From the NCBI GenBank assembly GCA_963710665.1, contig CAVQBC010000003.1, positions 930,001-994,000 on the forward strand: a stretch of 64,000 nucleotides of DNA, given 5' to 3'. The notes below the pieces were generated by a model that saw only the letters and a program-made list of their open reading frames with translations, did not search any database and had not been told where the DNA came from. Position 1 is the first letter of the stretch. Every line of letters starts with the position of its first letter. The translations under genes and the position numbers were made by a program. Source of the stretch: CAVQBC01 sp963710665. GTDB taxonomy: Bacteria; Actinomycetota; Thermoleophilia; Solirubrobacterales; Solirubrobacteraceae. Below, one piece after another: positions 60,788 to 64,000 of this stretch.

Positions 60788-62290
60788 ATGGGGATCGCAG
60801 ACGAGTCTGCGCCAAAGGCCGCCGGGCCAGGCACGGCGGTCGAGGACGAACGGGTCTGGGTGGCGGGCAAGCTCCCGCCGATGAAGATCCGCAAGCTGCC
60901 GGAGGCGCCCCAGGCGGCGCACATCATCGGGCCGGCCATGATCCTGGTCGCGCTCGGCGTCGGCTTCGGCGAGACCTACCTGTGGCCGCGCCTGGTCATC
61001 GTGTTCGGCCCGGACATCCGCTGGCTGTTCACGGTCGGCGTGCTCGTCCAGACCGTCGTCATGCTCGAGATGGCGCGTTACGCGATGGCGACCGGAGAAT
61101 CGATCTTCTTCGGCGCCGCCCGCATTGCCAGACCACTGATGTGGTTCTTCTTCGCGGTGGCGATCCTGGTCTACATCTGGCCGGGGCACATCTCCGGCGG
61201 CGCCGAGGCGCTCGAGGAGATCACCGGCATCCCGTGGCAGCTGTCCGCGACGCTGGGCCTGCTGGTCATCGGCGTGATGTTCACCGTCGTGACGTTCATC
61301 TACAACCTGATCGAGGGGCTGCTGGCGTTCCTCGTGGGCGTGCTCGTGATCGGCTCGGCCATCGTCGGCGCGGTGGTCGGCAGCCTGGCCGACCTCGGCG
61401 ACACGCTTCTCGGCACGGTCGCGTTCACGTCGGGCATCCCGTCCGAGGCGCTCACGGCGGCCTTCTTCCCGATCGTCGTCGGCGCGCTCGCCTTCGCGGG
61501 CCCGTCCGGCATGCAGCAGATGTGGTACACGCTGTGGCTCCGGGACAAGGGCGCCGGCATGGGCGTGCACATCCCGAAGGTCCGCGGCCTGCTGCACGCG
61601 GACGAGGAGGAGACCATCCCGGACGCCGGGGCGATGTTCGACACCGACGACCCGGAGGAGATGCGCAAGTGGAAGAACTGGCGCAAGTGGGTCGCCTACG
61701 ACGCCATCCTCCTGTTCTTCGGCATCACGATGCTGGTCACGATCATCTTCACGGTCATGGCCATGAACGCCGCGGAGCTCAACCCCGATGCCCGCGCGGC
61801 GCTGCTCGAGGGTGACCGGGACGCGGCGCTGCCGGCCATGGCCAGCGCGTTCGCGGAGGCCGCGAGCTACTTCGACACGCTGTTCTTCGTCTTCATCGCG
61901 ATCGTCGGCTGGAAGGCCAGCGTCGGCCTGTTCGACGCCTTCGCTCGCGGGCAGTCCGACATGACGTACTACTTCATGCCGGGCGCGAAGAAGCTGAAGA
62001 TGGCGCAGCTCTACAGCCTGTACCTCTGGGGCGTGATCATCTTCGGGATCATCATCCTGAACTTCGGTCCCGCCGACGGCCCGGCGCAGATCCTCGACAT
62101 CCTCGCGTTCCTGTCGTGCTTCGTGATGGGCGCGTACTGCCTCACGCTGGCCGTGGTCAACAACAAGAACCTGCCGAAGAAGATCCGGCCCAATGCGTTC
62201 ATCACGCTGGTGCTGGTGCTGGGCGGGATCGGCTACCTGTTCGCGATCATGTACAGCGTCATCCGCTTCGGCGTCTCGGACATCGGCTGA
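60788..62290 (+). CDS. Nramp-like transporter lacking the usual metal-binding motifs
   Basis: The 500-residue protein has about eleven membrane helices and an Nramp-like order. In TM1, where metal transporters have DPGN, this reads VALGVGFGETYLWP; in TM6 the MPHN-type motif reads FAGPSGMQQMW. Loss of both metal-binding motifs argues against Mn2+/Fe2+ transport and for a different substrate such as an organic acid or another ion. A soluble loop (VHIPKVRGLLHADEEET) lies between TM6 and TM7. AGAGGAGG precedes the ATG. It sits between CoA enzymes, suggesting uptake of their substrate. Confidence 0.78.
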   Translation: MGIADESAPKAAGPGTAVEDERVWVAGKLPPMKIRKLPEAPQAAHIIGPAMILVALGVGFGETYLWPRLVIVFGPDIRWLFTVGVLVQTVVMLEMARYAMATGESIFFGAARIARPLMWFFFAVAILVYIWPGHISGGAEALEEITGIPWQLSATLGLLVIGVMFTVVTFIYNLIEGLLAFLVGVLVIGSAIVGAVVGSLADLGDTLLGTVAFTSGIPSEALTAAFFPIVVGALAFAGPSGMQQMWYTLWLRDKGAGMGVHIPKVRGLLHADEEETIPDAGAMFDTDDPEEMRKWKNWRKWVAYDAILLFFGITMLVTIIFTVMAMNAAELNPDARAALLEGDRDAALPAMASAFAEAASYFDTLFFVFIAIVGWKASVGLFDAFARGQSDMTYYFMPGAKKLKMAQLYSLYLWGVIIFGIIILNFGPADGPAQILDILAFLSCFVMGAYCLTLAVVNNKNLPKKIRPNAFITLVLVLGGIGYLFAIMYSVIRFGVSDIG

Positions 62291-62916
62291 TGCCGGTCCC
62301 CCGAGCCACCGAGGAGTCGTCCGCGCCTGCCATGCTGCAGGCGCGGATGACCACGCCCTGGGGCACCATCGGGCGAAGGCAGATGGCCGAGCTCGCGATG
62401 CCGGGCATCGCGATCGGCATTCTCGGCGGCCTGATCGCCGGCGGCCTCGCGGCCGCCGGCGGGCTGGCCCTCGACGTCGCGCTCGTCGCGTGCCTCGCGC
62501 TCGCGATCCCGCTTGCGCTGGCGGGCGCGGGCTACGAGCTGCTGCTCGCCCGGGGGCGGCTCCCCTTGAGCGCGCTCACGCCCGTGGCGCTGTACTTCGC
62601 CGTCGCGTTCCCGGTCGTGCGGATCATGCACGCGGCGATCACCGACTTCTACGCCGGTGAGCCCGTCGAGGTCCCGCACGGCTGGCTGGACTTCATCGTG
62701 TACCAGGTGCTGCTGAGCGTGGGCTTCGCGATCGGCTACTGGTGGCTGCACGAGAACTTCGCGCCGCGCTGGTGGTATGCGCTGCGTGATCGCAATCCCG
62801 TCGCCAACCACTTCATCCGCGTCAAGCTCGCTCACGCCGACGCTGCAGAGCAGCGCCAGCAGGAGCGCGAGGAGAAGGTGCAGCAGCGCAGGGAACAGCG
62901 CAAGCGGTCGCGTTGA
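62290..62916 (+). CDS. Small membrane protein, transporter partner (unknown function)
   Basis: The 208-residue protein has four to five membrane helices (ELAMPGIAIGILGGLIAGGL, DVALVACLALAIPLALAGAG, PVALYFAVAFPVVRIMHAAI and FIVYQVLLSVGFAIGYWWL) and a charged coiled-coil tail (EQRQQEREEKVQQRREQRKR). No family is recognised. Its ATG overlaps the stop of the Nramp-like gene by one base (TGATG), so the two are coupled and may form one transport complex. Confidence 0.75.
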   Translation: MPVPRATEESSAPAMLQARMTTPWGTIGRRQMAELAMPGIAIGILGGLIAGGLAAAGGLALDVALVACLALAIPLALAGAGYELLLARGRLPLSALTPVALYFAVAFPVVRIMHAAITDFYAGEPVEVPHGWLDFIVYQVLLSVGFAIGYWWLHENFAPRWWYALRDRNPVANHFIRVKLAHADAAEQRQQEREEKVQQRREQRKRSR

Positions 62917-63071
62917 GGCCGCGGGCAGGACGTCGCCCCACGCCGTGCCTCACGGCGGCGCTCCGGAGTCGGTCGCTCGGCGTTGCCGGGGCCGAGGCCA
63001 CTCCGGAGGCCGCCGCGCAGGACTCGTCACCACGACGGAGCCTTTGAGCTCCCGGAAACCCGGAGTTGATC

Positions 63072-64000
63072 ATGGACCTACTCGAATACCAGGGAAAGCA
63101 GCTGTTCGCCCGGCACGGCGTCCCGGTGCCCACCGGACGCCCCGCGACGACGGTCGACGAGGCCGTCGCCGCCGCCGACTCGGTCGGCTACCCCTGCGTC
63201 GTCAAGGCGCAGGTGCAGATCGGCGGACGCGGCAAGCTCGGCGGCATCAAGGTCGCCAAGAGCCGTGACGAGGCGCGCCAGCACGCGTCGGCGATCCTCG
63301 GCATGGACATCCGCGGCCTGATCGTCCACGAGGTGTGGATCGAGAGCGCGTCGGAGATCGCCGCCGAGTACTACGCGTCGATCGTGTTCGACCGCAGCGC
63401 GCGGGCGCCGCTCGTGATGCTGTCGACGAAGGGCGGCATGGACATCGAGCAGGTGGCGGAGGAGGATCCGGACGCGATCGCCTCGCTGCACGTCGACCCC
63501 CTGCTGGGCTTCCAGGACTTCCATGCGCGCCGCCTCGCGTACGACGCGGGCATCGACGCCGACCTCGTACGCCCGATGACGGCGATGCTGACGAAGCTCT
63601 ACAACGCGTTCTCGGCCGAGGACGCGATGCTGATCGAGGTCAACCCGCTGATCGTGACGCCGGAGCGCGAGCTCCGGGCGCTCGACGCCAAGGTCACGCT
63701 CGACGGCAATGCGATGTTCCGCCATCCCGAGAACGCGACGCTGCGCAACCCGTCGGCAGAGGACCCCCAGGAGCAGATGGCGCGCGAGCGGAACCTGACC
63801 TACGTCAAGCTCGACGGCGACATCGGCATCCTCGGCAACGGCGCCGGGCTGGTGATGTCGACGCTCGACGTCGTGGCGCAGGCCGGCGGCGCGCCCGCCA
63901 ACTTCCTCGACGCGGGCGGCGGCTCGAAGGCCGACGCGATCGTGGCGGCGGTGGAGGTGATCCTCTCCGACGCCAAGGTCAAGGCCGTGCTGTTCAACAT
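63072..64000 (+). CDS. sucC: Succinyl-CoA synthetase beta subunit (C-terminus cut by window edge)
   Basis: The visible part begins MDLLEYQGKQLFARHGVPVP and shows the ATP-grasp features VKAQVQIGGRGKLGGIKVAKS, MLSTKGGMDIEQVAEEDPD, LIEVNPLIVTPERELRALDAKVTLD and LGNGAGLVMSTLDVVAQAGGAPANFLDAGGGS. It joins CoA to succinate (or a related dicarboxylate such as malate) with ATP. Open to the right window edge. Placed after the transporter by 155 bases; sucD is expected next. Confidence 0.93.
   Translation, partial: MDLLEYQGKQLFARHGVPVPTGRPATTVDEAVAAADSVGYPCVVKAQVQIGGRGKLGGIKVAKSRDEARQHASAILGMDIRGLIVHEVWIESASEIAAEYYASIVFDRSARAPLVMLSTKGGMDIEQVAEEDPDAIASLHVDPLLGFQDFHARRLAYDAGIDADLVRPMTAMLTKLYNAFSAEDAMLIEVNPLIVTPERELRALDAKVTLDGNAMFRHPENATLRNPSAEDPQEQMARERNLTYVKLDGDIGILGNGAGLVMSTLDVVAQAGGAPANFLDAGGGSKADAIVAAVEVILSDAKVKAVLFN

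Noticed and set aside
60788..62290. Mn2+/Fe2+ transporter (mntH)
   Set aside because: Both metal-binding motifs are replaced.

Overview
The window is high-GC, densely packed chromosome with strong third-position G/C bias, many 1-4 base stop/start overlaps and frequent GTG/TTG starts. The order rpsF-ssb-rpsR-rplI-dnaB-dnaC-purA, a C-terminal (RD)n tail on S18, OtsA beside TreT, and many actinobacterial-type families suggest a high-GC actinobacterium. A deep lineage such as Thermoleophilia/Solirubrobacterales fits best, but that is inference from gene content and not a phylogeny. Five conserved genes carry a single frame break (near 7019, 8640, 17169, 19883 and 40370). This points to indel errors in a draft or long-read assembly more than to five true pseudogenes.

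Layout. 1-7.5 kb: small membrane proteins, a response regulator with an ANTAR domain, a beta-lactamase-fold hydrolase, a methyltransferase and SnoaL/VOC proteins. 7.5-16.8 kb: the most interesting part, a divergent catabolic island. Leftward it carries an FAD monooxygenase, a DUF917 protein, a urocanase homologue and a hydantoinase-like amidohydrolase. Rightward it carries two histidine/aromatic ammonia-lyase homologues, both lacking the Ala-Ser-Gly triad that forms the MIO cofactor, separated by an IclR regulator. Every junction inside the two arms overlaps. The set fits breakdown of an N-trimethylated or thiolated histidine (hercynine, ergothioneine or S-methyl derivatives): elimination of trimethylamine, hydration, desulfuration and hydantoin ring opening. 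16.7-22 kb: FMN reductase, YceI with a divergent TetR and twin operators, class IV aminotransferase, UDP-GlcNAc 2-epimerase, hexapeptide acyltransferase and RDD protein.

22-28 kb: the replication/ribosome block. 28.6-35.7 kb: a leftward unit with an OmpR-type two-component system, an HtrA-like lipoprotein protease, an inositol-monophosphatase-like protein, TreT and OtsA, which reads as an envelope/osmotic stress unit. 35.8-46.6 kb: an M28-like membrane protein missing its catalytic Glu pair, sortase, ThiL, IF-1, cold-shock protein, PBP1A, MscS channel, HAD phosphatase, CPBP protease, L,D-transpeptidase and PyrE. 46.7-48.2 kb: tRNA-Arg(CCU) followed by a 1.4-kb islet that ends in a degenerate copy of the tRNA 3' end. 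48.2-54.5 kb: AraC, VOC, a UvrA-like ABC protein and PEP carboxylase.

54.6-64 kb: a second catabolic operon. It holds a FadR-type regulator, a ThDP enzyme resembling actinobacterial 2-hydroxyacyl-CoA lyases more than oxalyl-CoA decarboxylase, a formyl-CoA:oxalate CoA-transferase homologue, a fused ADP-forming acyl-CoA ligase, an Nramp-like transporter without the metal-binding motifs, a small membrane partner, and a succinyl-CoA ligase beta subunit cut by the window end. These genes could run a formyl-CoA cycle in which the CoA-transferase activates the acid with formyl-CoA and the lyase regenerates formyl-CoA. No CRISPR array, rRNA, transposase or integrase was seen.
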